From: Halomarina litorea
Lineage (GTDB): Archaea > Halobacteriota > Halobacteria > Halobacteriales > Haloarculaceae
Length of the DNA stretch: 64,000 bases
Reading direction: 5' to 3'
Assembly (NCBI RefSeq): GCF_024227715.1
Contig: NZ_CP100448.1
Coordinates: 744,001-808,000 of the forward strand
Made by a program: the position numbers and the translations under genes. How positions within the stretch are numbered: the stretch's first letter is position 1; each line of letters opens with the position of its first letter. This document shows, one piece after another, positions 35,242 through 45,590 of this stretch. Below the pieces are notes generated by a model. The model saw only the letters and a list, made by a program, of their open reading frames with translations. It was not told where the DNA came from and did no database searches.

Positions 35242-35687
35242 TTACAGTTCGCGTCCGTCGTCCGCGGGAACGACGCTCCCGTCGTCAGCGCGCTCGAAGA
35301 ACGAACGTCTCGGGCCGCCCGAACCGTACCAGTGTGTCGTAGAGCCACGCGCTGTCGTTGCCCGTCCGGAACGTCTGGGCGACGCCCCACGCCACGTAGA
35401 CGACGAGGACCGCGCCGTAGGACTCCACGAGACCGAACGCGATGGCCGACGGCGACCGAACTGACCGCCAGCGCGTTGCGCCGCCCGATGCGGTCCCCGA
35501 CGTAGCCCGTTGAGGATTCGGTGAGCAGGATGGTGACGAAGAAGGCGGTGTCGAGGACCGTTATCTGCGTGTAGCTGAACCCCCGCGCCTGGTCGAGCAG
35601 GACCACCCAGACGGGGATGAGGAAGCCGAGCGTCGACGTCACCATGAACAGGTAGTATCGGACGACGATGCTCGACTGGTCGTCCAT
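35242..35687 (-). pseudogene. Degraded MFS transporter fragment
   Basis: The frame from 35687 gives an intact first part of a major-facilitator protein: MDDQSSIVVRYYLFMVTSTL, helix 1, then FVTILLTESSTGYVGDRIGRRNAL, the loop 2-3 motif. Near 35455 the frame shifts and continues as IAFGLVESYGAVLVVYVAWGVAQ and a GNDSAWLYDTLV motif. A second shift near 35305 leads to the last stop at 35242. Only about a third of a normal transporter remains and both shifts are internal, so it is a relic. Confidence 0.75.
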
Positions 35688-35762
35688 ACACCCGTCCGTT
35701 TGGGTGGGGTTCGGACCTCGTCCGTAGGCTCAAGTACGATTACGCTGTAGTACTGTGTATAC

Positions 35763-36065
35763 ATGCCGTCCATCAGTGCCCGAATCCCCGATGAGGAGGC
35801 CGACGCGCTGGACGACGTCGCCGAACTCCTCGGTATGGACCGGAGTAGCGTCATCCGGCGAGCGCTGGACGAGGGTCTGCGCGAACTCAGGGTTCGGGCC
35901 GCCGTCGAGCGATACCAGTCCGGGGACGTGTCGGTCAACGAGGCGGCCCGTCTCGCCGGGATGAGTCTCGGCGAGTGGCTCGAAGTCGCCCGCGAGCGGA
36001 ACCTGACGACCCAGCTGACGCCCGAGGACCTCGCTGACGACGCCGCGGCTGCCCGCGACCTGTGA
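35763..36065 (+). CDS. UPF0175-like antitoxin, ribbon-helix-helix N-terminus
   Basis: A 100-residue protein. The first 45 residues read as a ribbon-helix-helix DNA-binding domain (SISARIPDEEADALDDVAELLGMDRSSVIRRALDEG). The rest is UPF0175-like: YQSGDVSVNEAARLAGMSLGEWLEVARERNL. Such proteins act as antitoxins to PIN-type partners. GATTACG at about 35738-35744 may be its promoter. The stop overlaps the next gene's GTG (GTGA), the usual arrangement of a type II toxin-antitoxin pair. Confidence 0.8.
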   Translation: MPSISARIPDEEADALDDVAELLGMDRSSVIRRALDEGLRELRVRAAVERYQSGDVSVNEAARLAGMSLGEWLEVARERNLTTQLTPEDLADDAAAARDL

Positions 36066-36589
36066 GGGTTCTCCTCGACGCGACGACGCTCATCGCACTC
36101 GGGGCCGTCGGCGAACTCGACCTGCTGACGAACTTCGACGGGGAGATCGAGATTCCACATCTGGTGTACGAGGAAGTCACGACTGAACCCGCGCGGTCGG
36201 CTCTCGACCGGTTTACTCGTCCCCGCTACGAGAGCGGGGAGGTTCGTATACTCCAACCGACGGCCGCAGTCGAACGTGGCTGCAAGATACTCGGTGACGA
36301 GGAACCCTCGGGAGATGCACAGATCGTCGGTCGCGTAGCCACAGCAGTCGAGGAGGACGTCCCCGTTGCTGTCGTCTCTGACGACCGGCGCGTCAGAACC
36401 GTCACTCGCGGCCTCGACGCGACGGTGACGGGCACCATCGGCGTCGTGACGCGCGCCGTCGAGGAGGGAATGGACCCGAAGGAAGCGAAGGACCTGGTAC
36501 GACGGCTGGACGGTCACGGACTGCACACGACCGGCGAACTGCGCGAGGTGGCCGATTCGCTCATCGACGGCGCGGCGGACGGTCGATAG
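36062..36589 (+). CDS. PIN-like putative toxin (DUF3368-like)
   Basis: A 175-residue protein. MRVLLDATTLIALGAVGELDLL has the first acidic residue of the PIN site, VYEEVTTEP the second, and EPSGDAQIVGRVATAVEEDVPVAVVSDDRRVR the last two, in the order seen in PIN nucleases. It pairs with a UPF0175-type protein, as DUF3368 proteins often do. VapC-like RNA cleavage is the likely activity, by family only. Together they sit between an MFS relic and a repeat array. Confidence 0.75.
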   Translation: MRVLLDATTLIALGAVGELDLLTNFDGEIEIPHLVYEEVTTEPARSALDRFTRPRYESGEVRILQPTAAVERGCKILGDEEPSGDAQIVGRVATAVEEDVPVAVVSDDRRVRTVTRGLDATVTGTIGVVTRAVEEGMDPKEAKDLVRRLDGHGLHTTGELREVADSLIDGAADGR

Positions 36590-36595
36590 AAGGAT

Positions 36596-36885
36596 CGGTG
36601 CTGCCGGTCTCTCGGGAACTGAGTCGTTCCGCTTCGCTCCACTCCTCGTTCCCGAGGGACAGACAGCGACTGAGCCCATAGGGCGAGGGAGTCCTATCCC
36701 CCGGGAACTGGCTCGCTCCCTGCGGTCGCTCGCCGTTTCTGCTCGACAGTCGCGCCGTCGCCTTACGGCGACAGGCGCTGCCGGTCTCGCGGGAACTCGG
36801 TCGCAGCAGGGCTGCTCCCGGTTCCCACGCTCGAACAGCGGCCTCGCCCTACGGCGAGAGCCGCTGGCGGTCGCGTGGGAACAGC
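36596..36885. repeat. Tandem array of about 88 bp, overlapping the 3' end of aspS
   Basis: Four units share GGGAACT(G/C) or a near variant at 36614, 36703, 36791 and 36877, giving spacings of 89, 88 and 86. Units also share (C)GCTGCCGGTCT just before that word and, in the last two, TACGGCGA(C/G)AG further left. The fourth unit forms the last codons of aspS. Internal hairpins such as CAGCAGGGCTGCTC occur. No gene is supported in the array. Confidence 0.75.
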
Positions 36886-38153
36886 ACAGCCTCGCGGATG
36901 TTCCCCAGCCCGAGCATCGTCATGATGAGGCGCTCGGCACCGAGACCGAACCCGGCGTGGGGCGGCATGCCGTAACGGAACATCTTCGTGTAGTACTCGA
37001 AGGCGTCGGGGTCGAGTCCCTGCTGTTCGAACCCGGCGACGAGCTGGTCGAAGCGGTGCTCACGCTGGCCGCCCGAGACGAGTTCCATGTCCGGGTGCAT
37101 CATGTCGAAGCCAGTCGAGAGGTCCTCGTCGTCGTCGTGGTCCTTGATGTAGAACGGCTTGACCTCGCTCGGCCAGTCGGTGATGAAGTAGTGGCCGCCG
37201 ACGTCGTCGCCCAGCGCGCGCTCTGCTTCGGTCGAGAGGTCGTCGCCCCAGACGAGCTGGGTTTCCAGTTCGCCCGTCGCGTTGACGCGCTCGATGGCCT
37301 CGTCGTACGAGAGGCGGGGGAACGCCTCGTCGGGCACCTCGAACTCCTCGGCGAGGTCGAGCAGTTCGAGCTGGCGCTGGCAGTTCTCGCCGACGGCCTC
37401 GTAGGCGGCCTTGACGGCACCCTCACAGACGTCCATCGCGCCCTGGTGGTCGATGAAGGCGCTCTCGAAGTCGATGGAGGTGGCCTCGTTGAGGTGACGG
37501 GGCGTGTTGTGCTCCTCGGCGCGGAAGATGGGGCCGATCTCGAAGACCCGCTCCAGCCCGGAGCCGACCATCAGCTGCTTGAACAGCTGTGGCGACTGGT
37601 TCATGAACGCCTCCTCGCCGAAGTACGTGATGGGGAACAGCTCCGTGCCGCCCTCGGTGCCCGTCGCCACGATCTTCGGCGTGTTGATCTCCGTGCAGTC
37701 GATGGAGCGGAAGAACTCGCGGACGGCATGCTGGACCTCGGCGCGAATCTCGAAGATTGCCTTGGCCTCGTCGCGCCGCAGGTCGAGGGTGCGGTTGTCC
37801 AGTCGGGTCGGGAGTTCGGCGTCCACCTTGCCCGAGGGGTCGAGGGGGAGTTCGGGGTCCGCGGGGGCGATGACCTCGACGGACTCGGGGACGATTTCGA
37901 CGCCCGTGGGGGCGCGTTCCTCCTCTTCGACCTGCCCGGTCACCTGCACGACGGACTCGCGCGAGACCTTCGTGCCCGTCTCGACGAGGTCGTCGTCCAT
38001 CTCGTCTTTCGCGAACTTGACCTGAATCTTCCCGGTCCGGTCCCGGACGATGAGGAAGGCGATGCCGCCCAGGTCGCGGATCTCGTGCGCCCAGCCGGCG
38101 ACCGTGACGTGGTCGCCCGCTTCGGCGTCCGCTGTGTAGGTTCGGTCGTCCAT
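36849..38153 (-). CDS. aspS: Aspartyl-tRNA synthetase, archaeal type (probably non-discriminating)
   Basis: A 434-residue class IIb synthetase. The OB-fold anticodon domain spans about 1-110 ([21 protein letters not shown]). Motif 2 is in [22 protein letters not shown] and motif 3 in [18 protein letters not shown]. With gatB in the same region, it probably charges both tRNAAsp and tRNAAsn, the latter then amidated. The start at 38153 is favoured by a TAAAAT box at 38178-38183. The last ten codons fall in the tandem array. Confidence 0.93.
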   Translation of the reverse strand: MDDRTYTADAEAGDHVTVAGWAHEIRDLGGIAFLIVRDRTGKIQVKFAKDEMDDDLVETGTKVSRESVVQVTGQVEEEERAPTGVEIVPESVEVIAPADPELPLDPSGKVDAELPTRLDNRTLDLRRDEAKAIFEIRAEVQHAVREFFRSIDCTEINTPKIVATGTEGGTELFPITYFGEEAFMNQSPQLFKQLMVGSGLERVFEIGPIFRAEEHNTPRHLNEATSIDFESAFIDHQGAMDVCEGAVKAAYEAVGENCQRQLELLDLAEEFEVPDEAFPRLSYDEAIERVNATGELETQLVWGDDLSTEAERALGDDVGGHYFITDWPSEVKPFYIKDHDDDEDLSTGFDMMHPDMELVSGGQREHRFDQLVAGFEQQGLDPDAFEYYTKMFRYGMPPHAGFGLGAERLIMTMLGLGNIREAVLFPRDRQRLSP

Positions 38154-38175
38154 ACGTCGTCTGTTCGGTGCGTCG

Positions 38176-38185
38176 TCTAAAATGG
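38176..38185 (-). promoter_or_regulatory. Promoter of aspS
   Basis: CATTTTAGA on the minus strand is centred about 27 bases before the ATG at 38153, partly within the gap after the Bat gene. Confidence 0.55.
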
Positions 38186-38191
38186 GTCGAT

Positions 38192-38836
38192 TTAGTCGAC
38201 CACCGCCGCCTCCACCAGTCGAGCGTACGCCCGGCGGAGTCGCTGGCTGATGGCCTGTTCGCTCACGTCGAACGCGGTCGCGAGGTCGCCCATCGTGACG
38301 TGTCTCGGAATCTCGAAGAACCCCTCCGCGTACGCCAGTTCGAGCGTCTCGCGCTGGCGTTTCGTCAGTTTCGGCTCCGCCGGCCGTCGCTCGTCGGGGC
38401 GTTCGCGGGCGTCGTACACCGACTGTACGTCCACCGTCACGCCACGCTCGACGAGGTGGTCGTAGAACGCGTCGAGGGCGTCGGCGGTCGGGAACCGGGT
38501 CTCGGCGTGCCACCACCCGTCGGCGAACCGGGCGGCCAGCGCCGTTCCCTCGCCCGTCCCGGTCGGGGTCAGTTCCGCCGCCTCGTCGCCGACCTTCCCC
38601 CGGTAGAGGCGTGCAGTACCGTTCCGGTACAGGGGTTCCACACCGGAGACCGACCGGTCGTCCGCCATCGCCGTCTCGAACCCGTCGAGGTCGCCTCCCG
38701 TCGCCCAGAACCGGAGCGACCGGTCCCCGGACGCGCCGCGTCCCCCGTCGACGGCGAGGTTCACGTCCGTCGCCGCGAGCGACTCGGCCAGCATCAGGTC
38801 GGGCGACGTCGCCCGATACGCGGCGATGACTCTCAT
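38192..38836 (-). CDS. Bat-type helix-turn-helix regulator (copy 2)
   Basis: A 214-residue regulator with an N-terminal sensor-like domain ([19 protein letters not shown]) and a C-terminal HTH_10 domain: [48 protein letters not shown]. It is the second of this family in the window and only distantly similar to the one at 29.1 kb outside the HTH. Targets are unknown. Confidence 0.85.
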   Translation of the reverse strand: MRVIAAYRATSPDLMLAESLAATDVNLAVDGGRGASGDRSLRFWATGGDLDGFETAMADDRSVSGVEPLYRNGTARLYRGKVGDEAAELTPTGTGEGTALAARFADGWWHAETRFPTADALDAFYDHLVERGVTVDVQSVYDARERPDERRPAEPKLTKRQRETLELAYAEGFFEIPRHVTMGDLATAFDVSEQAISQRLRRAYARLVEAAVVD

Positions 38837-38931
38837 GCTAGTCCGTCACGTTTCCGAGAGCATAACCGTTTGTTCCACCGAAGCGACGCGTGCCGGTCGC
38901 GTCCGCCCTCTTCGTGCCCGCGTGGTGGTCC

Positions 38932-39648
38932 TCAGCTCCGGGCGTCCTTCGCGCCCTCGACGGTGGCGCGGACGGCCTCGCAGCCCTCGTCGTGGACGAG
39001 GTCACCGACGACGACGACGTCGCTGTGCTGGCCCATCTGGTAGGCCGAGTCGTAGTCGTGGACGCCGCCGCCGTAGAACAGGGTGGCGTCGTCGAGGGCG
39101 TCGTGGGCCGCCCGGACGACGTCGGGGTCGCCGAGCGTCCCGGAGTACTCGACGTAGACGATGTCCTGTCCGAACATCTGCTCCGCCACCTCGGCGTAGG
39201 CCGCCACGTCCTCCGGCGAGAGGTCGCAGTCCGCGTCGGTGTAGGAGGCGACCGACGCCTCGTCGTTCATGACGATGTACGCCTCCGTGTGCGTGATGTC
39301 CCAGTCGATGTTCCGGTCGATGCGGACCCACTCCTTGTGTGCGCCCGTCACCCAGGCGATGTCGCCTGCGTTGAAGACGATGGGGACGAGGTAGCCGTCG
39401 AGGCCGTCGGGGTGGACGACGACGCCCGCGCTACTCGGTTCGATGTACACCGCGACGTCGTGTTCGCGCGCCCCCTCGATGCACCCCTCGACGTACTCGG
39501 CCATCTTCTCCTCGGTCATCCCGAGGGTCCCCCCGACCTCGATGGCGTCGGTCCCGGTCGCACAGACGTCCGCGAACGTCTCGTCCTCGAAGAGCGTCTT
39601 GTCCGGGTCGACCTTCACGATGTGGTCCCACTCTGCCCACGCGTTCAT
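38932..39648 (-). CDS. Geranylgeranylglyceryl phosphate synthase
   Basis: A 238-residue TIM-barrel prenyltransferase that makes the first ether bond of archaeal lipids. [15 protein letters not shown] opens the protein, [15 protein letters not shown] binds the glycerol phosphate, [11 protein letters not shown] and [31 protein letters not shown] are the diphosphate-site blocks. It belongs to the haloarchaeal group I. The start at 39648 gives the standard N-terminus. Confidence 0.93.
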   Translation of the reverse strand: MNAWAEWDHIVKVDPDKTLFEDETFADVCATGTDAIEVGGTLGMTEEKMAEYVEGCIEGAREHDVAVYIEPSSAGVVVHPDGLDGYLVPIVFNAGDIAWVTGAHKEWVRIDRNIDWDITHTEAYIVMNDEASVASYTDADCDLSPEDVAAYAEVAEQMFGQDIVYVEYSGTLGDPDVVRAAHDALDDATLFYGGGVHDYDSAYQMGQHSDVVVVGDLVHDEGCEAVRATVEGAKDARS

Positions 39649-39810
39649 ACGTGCCCCTCCAGACGCCCGGACAAAACGGCTTCGGAACCCCGTCTCCCGG
39701 CCCCACCGCCCCCGATTTCCGTCGAGGGCTACACTCGTAGCCCGCCGGTGGTGGGGGGCTATACCTGTTGTCCCCTCGACTTTGCCCGTCGTGGGCGTCG
39801 CGCTGAACTG

Positions 39811-40269
39811 ATGACACGACGGCCCGACCTGGAGCGGGTGAGTCGCCGCGACTTCGACGAAGTGTGGCACGGCCGGAACCCGACGGCCATCGCCGACATC
39901 TACCGGACGGACTACCGGGGCAACGGGTTCCCCCTCGTCGGGAGCGTCGGGCGACGGGGCTACCGGCTGGTCGCCCGACAGTTCCTCCGTGCGTTCCCCG
40001 ACATCGAGTTCACCGTCCACGAACTCGACTCGGCCGACCGGTTCGTCTACGCCCGGTGGACGTTCACGGGCACGCACACGGGTCGCGTCTTCGGGCTTCC
40101 CGCAAGCGGCGCCCGCGTCGAGGTGGACGGGAAGGGCCTCCATCGCTATCTGGACGGGCGCGTCGACGAGACGTGGCTCACGATGGACTGGTGGGGACTC
40201 TTCGGGCAACTCGGGCGCGGCTACCGGGAGCGACTGAAGCGGGCGGTCGGCGGACTGTTCTCGCGGTAG
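39811..40269 (+). CDS. SnoaL-like ester cyclase family protein
   Basis: A 152-residue NTF2-fold protein. [58 protein letters not shown] and [14 protein letters not shown] match the SnoaL-like polyketide cyclase group. Many members are uncharacterised and unrelated to polyketides, so the function is open. A GGCTATACC motif lies about 50 bases upstream. It is convergent with topA. Confidence 0.8.
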   Translation: MTRRPDLERVSRRDFDEVWHGRNPTAIADIYRTDYRGNGFPLVGSVGRRGYRLVARQFLRAFPDIEFTVHELDSADRFVYARWTFTGTHTGRVFGLPASGARVEVDGKGLHRYLDGRVDETWLTMDWWGLFGQLGRGYRERLKRAVGGLFSR

Positions 40270-40280
40270 GTCGGGTCGGG

Positions 40281-42758
40281 CTACGCCTTCGCCTGCGTCT
40301 GCCACTCGCGGATACGGTCGGCGCTGACGCCCTGCACCTCCGCGGCCACGTCGTCGGCGATGGCCTCCCGCAGGTCGTCGAGGCTCTCGATGCCCGCCGC
40401 CGCCAACTTCTCGGCGGTCTTCGCCCCGATACCGTCGAGATCCTCGATGGCCGTCGCGGCCTGCCGCTCGCGGTACTCCGCGTAGTTGCAGATGGGACAG
40501 CCCAGTTCCCACGGCTCGTCGCCGTTGTGGACGACCAGTTCCGGCAGGTCGTGTTCCGCACAGCGCTCGTCGCGCACCTCGATGTCCCCGTTGCGCGGCA
40601 GGGGCAGGGAGTACTCGCAGTCGGGGTAGCGCGTACAGCCCACCAACCGGGACCCCGACCGGAGGGTCTTGATGGCGAGTTCGCCGCCCTCCTCCGAACC
40701 ACACTCGGGGCACGTGCCTATCACCTCGTCCTCGGCGTCGTCGGCCTCCTCCGCCCGGCAGAGCGGACAGCCGTGGGTGAACGTGTCCTTGCCCGCGAGC
40801 ATCTTCACTTCGCGCAGGTCGTGGTCCTCGCAGACGTCGTCGAGCACCATCGGCTCCCCGCGGTTCGGGAGCGGGAGGGTGTACTCGCAGTCGGGGTAGC
40901 CGTCGCAGCCGACGAAGTACGACCCCCAGCGCGACCGGCGCACCAGCAGGTCGTGCCCGCTCTCGGGACACGGCCCGAGTATCTTGTCGGCCTTCAGCGA
41001 CTCGCGGAGGTGCCGACCGACCTCCTCGCGGGACTCGTGGAGCGCCTCGAACACCCGCCGGAGGATGTCCCGCGACTCGTCGGTGACGTCGTCCAGCGTC
41101 GCCTCGCCGTTGGCGATGGCCGTCATGTCCTGTTCCAGTTGCGCGGTCATCTCCTCGCTGACGATGAGGTCCGCGAAGCGCTCTGCGGCCTCCACGACGC
41201 CCATCGCCAGCTTGGTCGGCCGGGGCGGGTCGCCCTCGACGTACCCCCGGTCGTACAGCTTCTGGAGGGTGCCGTGGCGGGTGGCCTTCGTCCCGATGCC
41301 CATCGACTCCATCGTCTCGATGAGGCGCGACTGGCCCCGACGGCGGGGTGGCTGGGTCTGTTTGGCCTCCAGTCGCACGTCGCTGACCGCGAGCGAGTCG
41401 CCTTCCTCCACCTCGGGGACGTGGTTCTCGCTGGTCGAGAGGTACGGATAGACGGCGTGGTAGCCCGGTTCGACGAGGCGCTTGCCGTTGGCCTTCAGCG
41501 AACAGCCGTTGGCCTCGGCGACCACGCGCAGGTGCGCCCACTTCGCGGGTTCCGCGCAGGTGGCGAAAAAGCGGCGCACGACGAGGTCGTACACCTTCCA
41601 CTCGTCGTCGCTCAGGTCCTCGGGAAACTCCCCGGTCGGATGGATGGGCGGGTGGTCGGTCGTCTCCTTGTCGCCGCTGGTCGGCGTGATGTCCTCGCGT
41701 TCGAGCAGCGATTCGGCGTCCTCCCCGAACCGCGGGTGGGTGGCGAACCGTTCGAGCAACTCGCGTTCGTCCAAGTCCTCGGGGTAGACGGTGTTGTCCG
41801 TCCGCGGGTAGGTGAGGTAGCCCGCCGTGTAGAGGTCCTCGGCGATGCTCATGGCGCGCTGGGCGGAGTAGCCGAGACTGCTCGCCGCGCGGATGTACTG
41901 CGTGGTGTTGAACGGCGCGGGCGGGTCGTCCGTGCGGGTGCGCCGCCGGACCGACTCGACGGTGGCGTCGCTGGCTTCCAGCAACCGCTCGTGGGCGGCG
42001 TCCGCGCTCCCCTCGTCCCAGACCCGTTCGTTCTCGGTGCCGTCCTCGCCCTCGAAGAAGTACTGCGCCTCGAACGCCTCCTCGTCCTTGGCGAGGTTCG
42101 CGAACAGTTCCCAGTAGTCCTCGGGGTCGAACGCCGCTATCTCGCGTTCGCGGTCGACGATGAGCTTCAGCGTCGGCGACTGCACCCGACCCACCGAGAT
42201 GAAGTCGTCGCCCAGTTGCTTCGCCGACAGCGAGAGGAACCGGGTGAGCGCCGCCCCCCACATCAGGTCGATGATCTGTCGGGCCTCGCCCGCCGCCGCG
42301 AGGTCGAAGTCCAGTTCCTCCGGGTTGTCGAAGGCCGTCGTCACCTCGCGGTCCGTGATGGACGAGAAGCGCACACGATTGATGGGGACGTCCGTCTCGC
42401 CCCGGACGAGTTCGTAGGCCTCCTTCCCGATGAGTTCGCCCTCGCGGTCGTAGTCCGTCGCGATGACGGCGCTGTCGGCCTCGCGGGCCAGCGACCGCAA
42501 CGCCGCGACGATGTTGCCCTGTGTCTCGGTCTTCACGACCTGCGCGTCGACGAGTTCGACCGGTTCCACGTCGCGCCAGTCGGCGTACTCCGGCGGGAAG
42601 TCGACGCCGACGACGTGGCCCGACAGGCCGATACAGCGCCGACCGCCCCACTCGTAGACGGGGACGCCGTTGCGCCGGCCCGACTCGGCGGACCCGCCGC
42701 TCAGAATCTCGGCGATTCGCCGGGCGGCGTTGTCCTTCTCCGTGACTATCAGTTCCAC
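40281..42758 (-). CDS. topA: DNA topoisomerase I (type IA)
   Basis: An 825-residue type IA topoisomerase. The Toprim acidic residues are in ATDYDREGE (D102, D104), the active Tyr is Y317 in [10 protein letters not shown], and [29 protein letters not shown]-type motifs follow. C-terminal zinc ribbons come next; the first (CPES.. with CDGYPDC) has lost one Cys, the others (CPLC, CPEC, CPIC with partners) look intact. The end has a helix-hairpin-helix ([17 protein letters not shown]). The GTG start at 42758 gives [10 protein letters not shown], as in the family. Confidence 0.95.
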   Translation of the reverse strand: MELIVTEKDNAARRIAEILSGGSAESGRRNGVPVYEWGGRRCIGLSGHVVGVDFPPEYADWRDVEPVELVDAQVVKTETQGNIVAALRSLAREADSAVIATDYDREGELIGKEAYELVRGETDVPINRVRFSSITDREVTTAFDNPEELDFDLAAAGEARQIIDLMWGAALTRFLSLSAKQLGDDFISVGRVQSPTLKLIVDREREIAAFDPEDYWELFANLAKDEEAFEAQYFFEGEDGTENERVWDEGSADAAHERLLEASDATVESVRRRTRTDDPPAPFNTTQYIRAASSLGYSAQRAMSIAEDLYTAGYLTYPRTDNTVYPEDLDERELLERFATHPRFGEDAESLLEREDITPTSGDKETTDHPPIHPTGEFPEDLSDDEWKVYDLVVRRFFATCAEPAKWAHLRVVAEANGCSLKANGKRLVEPGYHAVYPYLSTSENHVPEVEEGDSLAVSDVRLEAKQTQPPRRRGQSRLIETMESMGIGTKATRHGTLQKLYDRGYVEGDPPRPTKLAMGVVEAAERFADLIVSEEMTAQLEQDMTAIANGEATLDDVTDESRDILRRVFEALHESREEVGRHLRESLKADKILGPCPESGHDLLVRRSRWGSYFVGCDGYPDCEYTLPLPNRGEPMVLDDVCEDHDLREVKMLAGKDTFTHGCPLCRAEEADDAEDEVIGTCPECGSEEGGELAIKTLRSGSRLVGCTRYPDCEYSLPLPRNGDIEVRDERCAEHDLPELVVHNGDEPWELGCPICNYAEYRERQAATAIEDLDGIGAKTAEKLAAAGIESLDDLREAIADDVAAEVQGVSADRIREWQTQAKA

Positions 42759-42937
42759 GGTCGGCCACCTCGTGTGCTCATTGGCTCCCGCTAGGCCAAC
42801 CCACAACCTAACCCTTTCGACGGCGAAAACCACACCACTGCGCGCGTCTGCGGGCGGTCGCGCGCCGCCCGGTCGCCCTCGCGTCGTGCCCGCGCGAGGA
42901 TGAAACACCCTATGTCCGTCCGGCGGCGAGTGGGGAC

Positions 42938-43408
42938 ATGGACGACGACATCGTTCGCGGTCTGCACGTCATGTTCCTGCAGGTCCTCCTCGTCGACGCC
43001 GTCATCCACCTCACGGTGGTCGTCCCCCGCCTGCAGGCGGTGCTGTCCAGCGGGGTGTTCCCGCCCCGAATCGTCACCACGCTGATGACGCTCTCGATAC
43101 TCGCCATCGTCCTCGGCGTGGCCGCGGCGGCACTCGGTGTCCTCCCGCGCCGCCCGCTCTACCTCCTCGCGGCGGCGCTGATGGTCGCCCAGATACTGGC
43201 GTGGCTCACGTTCCACAACACGGGCGTCGCCGGCGGCCACACGCACGACACCGGCCTGCTGACGAGTGTCCTCCAGCACCTCGACGCCGACCCCATCGAG
43301 GGGGCGGCGAAGGCAGTCGAGGGTATCGCGCTGGTCCTCTCGCTCCTCCTCTACCGCGTCGAGGGGCAGACGCGCCGGGCCACGAGCGCCGACCCGACCG
43401 AGGCGTGA
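42938..43408 (+). CDS. Uncharacterised haloarchaeal membrane protein
   Basis: A 156-residue protein with four hydrophobic segments (about 7-28, 45-66, 72-95 and 120-140). The loop before the last helix has HNTGVAGGHTHDTGLL, a His-rich stretch that could bind metal. A TATA-like ACCCTATGTCC is about 27 bases before the ATG. It is convergent with the subtilase. I do not recognise the family. Confidence 0.68.
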   Translation: MDDDIVRGLHVMFLQVLLVDAVIHLTVVVPRLQAVLSSGVFPPRIVTTLMTLSILAIVLGVAAAALGVLPRRPLYLLAAALMVAQILAWLTFHNTGVAGGHTHDTGLLTSVLQHLDADPIEGAAKAVEGIALVLSLLLYRVEGQTRRATSADPTEA

Positions 43409-43412
43409 CGGC

Positions 43413-44954
43413 TCACCCCGCCTCCTCGGGACCGGGCGGCGCCGGGTCGCCCCCGGCGGGCAGAGGCCCCGACACGGCCCCTGTGGCGTTGACGCGACCG
43501 TAGCCGGAGGCGTCGTCGAGGCCGGTCGGTCCCACGTCGACTGCGGTCGCGAGCAGTCGCGTGCGGACGTCATCGGGGCTGTACTCGGGGTGCTCGGAGA
43601 CGACGAGGGCGGCGACGCCCGCGACGTACGGGGCCGCAAAGGAGGTCCCCCCGTCGACGCTCACGCCCTCGGCGGCCACGTCGTCCGGCGCGACGAGGTC
43701 GACGCCCCCGCGGGCGCTGAACGCCTCGACGGTCCCGTTCTGGCTCGCTCCGACGGCAAGGACGCCCTCCGCAGTCGCGGGAGCGCTCGACCCGCCCGTC
43801 GACCGGTGGGTCAGGTCGTGGCTGGCGAAGACCTCGATGCGTTCACCCGGCGTCCCGTCGACGGCCCGGACGGCGACGTAGTACTCGCCTTCGCGCACCG
43901 TCGTGTCGAGGTACTCGACGGGTCGCCCGTCGTGGCCCGTCGCCTTCGCGACGACGATGTCCTTCCCACTGGTGTTGCGCAACAGGTAGACGTCGTAGTT
44001 CGAGTCTGTCTCGGGCCACCCCTCCCAGCGCACGGTCACCCGCACGCGCCCGCTGAACGCCTCGCCGCCGTTGAGGACGTTCCCCTCCGTCGTCTCGGTG
44101 ACGTCGACGTACTCCCCGCCGGTGTAGTTGCCCGCCCAGTACGACTGGCCGTGGTTACCCGCGCTCGTGACGAACACCGTCTCCGTCGCCGCCTCGGCGG
44201 CCACCTGTGCGAGTTCGCCCGACCCGTCGCCCGGCTGGCTGTAGTAGCTCCCCGCGTCGACGACGACGTCCGCGCCGTTGTCGAGGAGGAACTGGACGGC
44301 CTCGCGGTACTCCTCGGGCGTGGTCGACGAACCGATGGCCGCGAGGTGGAGGTCGGCGTCGGGGGCGGTGTCGGCGACGACGCTCGCCACGGCGGTGCCG
44401 TGGTGCCACTCGTCGGGGGCCACGTCGCCGAACTGCCGGTAGTAGGTCGCGCTGCTCGCGATGGCGGGGTGGCTCATCCGGAAGTCCGCGTCGATGATTC
44501 CCACGGTGACGTTCTCGCCGGTGACGTTCGCGGCGTGGAGGCGGTCCGCGCCGACGACGGCGACGCCCGCCGCGACCCGCCCGTCACCCGTCCGGTCGCC
44601 CGACGAGATGCGGACGCCCTGGATGCGCGGGTCCTCCGAGAGGCGGTGGACCTGCGCCATCGAGACGGACCCCTCGACGAGTCGCTCGCCGTGTTCCGTG
44701 TACACTCGTTCGACCTCGAACCCCTCGGCCCGCGGGACGGTGGTGTCGTGGCTCTGCAGTTTCAGGACGACCCTGACCTGCGCGTCGACCGTCGGCGGGT
44801 CGGCGCGCTGGCGGTCGAGTCGTTCGCGGAGGGCGTCGACGATGTCCACGTCGCTCACGGCGTGATCGCCCCCGTCCGTCGAGAGGGGGACGGGCGGGAC
44901 GACGAGCAAGGCACAGACGAGCGCCACCGTGAGGACTCGACGCGGGTAGTCCAT
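43413..44954 (-). CDS. Secreted subtilisin-like serine protease (S8)
   Basis: A 513-residue exported protease. A signal peptide (about 1-24) is followed by an I9-like propeptide region (40-120) and the catalytic domain: D155 in GIIDADFR, H185 in HHGTAVAS, oxyanion N267 in TSAGNHG and S438 in GGTSFAAPYVAG. Residues about 280-385 are an inserted beta domain between N267 and S438. The Gly/Pro tail may lie in the cell wall. Its start is three bases after the stop of a membrane-anchored winged-helix gene, so the two are one transcript. Confidence 0.93.
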   Translation of the reverse strand: MDYPRRVLTVALVCALLVVPPVPLSTDGGDHAVSDVDIVDALRERLDRQRADPPTVDAQVRVVLKLQSHDTTVPRAEGFEVERVYTEHGERLVEGSVSMAQVHRLSEDPRIQGVRISSGDRTGDGRVAAGVAVVGADRLHAANVTGENVTVGIIDADFRMSHPAIASSATYYRQFGDVAPDEWHHGTAVASVVADTAPDADLHLAAIGSSTTPEEYREAVQFLLDNGADVVVDAGSYYSQPGDGSGELAQVAAEAATETVFVTSAGNHGQSYWAGNYTGGEYVDVTETTEGNVLNGGEAFSGRVRVTVRWEGWPETDSNYDVYLLRNTSGKDIVVAKATGHDGRPVEYLDTTVREGEYYVAVRAVDGTPGERIEVFASHDLTHRSTGGSSAPATAEGVLAVGASQNGTVEAFSARGGVDLVAPDDVAAEGVSVDGGTSFAAPYVAGVAALVVSEHPEYSPDDVRTRLLATAVDVGPTGLDDASGYGRVNATGAVSGPLPAGGDPAPPGPEEAG

Positions 44955-44957
44955 CGC

Positions 44958-45566
44958 CTAGACCGCCGGCCCGCCGACGCGTTGCCAGCGCCGCCAGGCG
45001 AGGACCACCCCGAGGACGAGGAGGCCGCCGGCGAAGAACACCAGCCCCGGCGGGGCGGCCAGCGGTGCGCCGCCGGCCGCGCCCGCGCCGTCGGCCATGC
45101 GGGGGAGGACGTCCGCGGCGACGGCGTCGGTGACGACCAGTCGCTGGACCAGCAGGCTCACGAACCCGAGCAGGCCCAGCGCGGCGACCAGCCCCTTCAG
45201 CGAGTCGAAGAAGGAGTTCTTGCCCTTCTCGTTGCCGACGAAGACGACCATCGGCTCCTCGCTGGGGGCGTAGACGTTCATCTCGCGACCCTTCTGTGAG
45301 TAGCGGGTGTCCGCGATGCGGACCAACCCGGCGTCGGTGAGGTTCGTGAGGTGGTGGCGGGCGTTCTGCAGCGAGGTGTCCACGCGGCCGGCCACCTCCG
45401 ACGCCGTCGCGGGTTCCTCGTGCAGGGACGTGAGAATCGAACGGGCCGTCTCGGAGGAGAGCGAGGAGAGGAGCTCCCCGGCGTCGTCGCTGTCGAGCCA
45501 CAGCGCCTGGAGGTCCCCCTCCTGCTCAGAGCTGACGTCCGTGGTAGTAGGCAACAGCCCTGACAT
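44958..45566 (-). CDS. Membrane-anchored winged-helix transcriptional regulator
   Basis: A 202-residue protein. Residues about 30-100 are an ArsR-like winged helix (SLSSETARSILTSLHEEPATASEVAGRVDTSLQNARHHLTNLTDAGL). Two hydrophobic helices follow at about 124-142 and 173-191, joined by an Ala/Gly-rich loop that would be outside the cell. The DNA-binding part therefore stays at the inner membrane face. It lies directly ahead of a secreted subtilase gene in one transcript. Confidence 0.85.
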   Translation of the reverse strand: MSGLLPTTTDVSSEQEGDLQALWLDSDDAGELLSSLSSETARSILTSLHEEPATASEVAGRVDTSLQNARHHLTNLTDAGLVRIADTRYSQKGREMNVYAPSEEPMVVFVGNEKGKNSFFDSLKGLVAALGLLGFVSLLVQRLVVTDAVAADVLPRMADGAGAAGGAPLAAPPGLVFFAGGLLVLGVVLAWRRWQRVGGPAV

Positions 45567-45590
45567 TGGAACGCTCTAATCCCCCACGGT

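Noticed and set aside
36596-36848. The array near aspS as a CRISPR
   Set aside because: Units are imperfect, about 88 bases long, lack constant repeats with unique spacers and have no cas gene nearby.
38932-42768. A 1278-codon open frame on the minus strand covering topA and the SnoaL-like gene
   Set aside because: It shares only its final part with GGGP synthase; the rest is arginine-rich noise in the wrong frame of topA.
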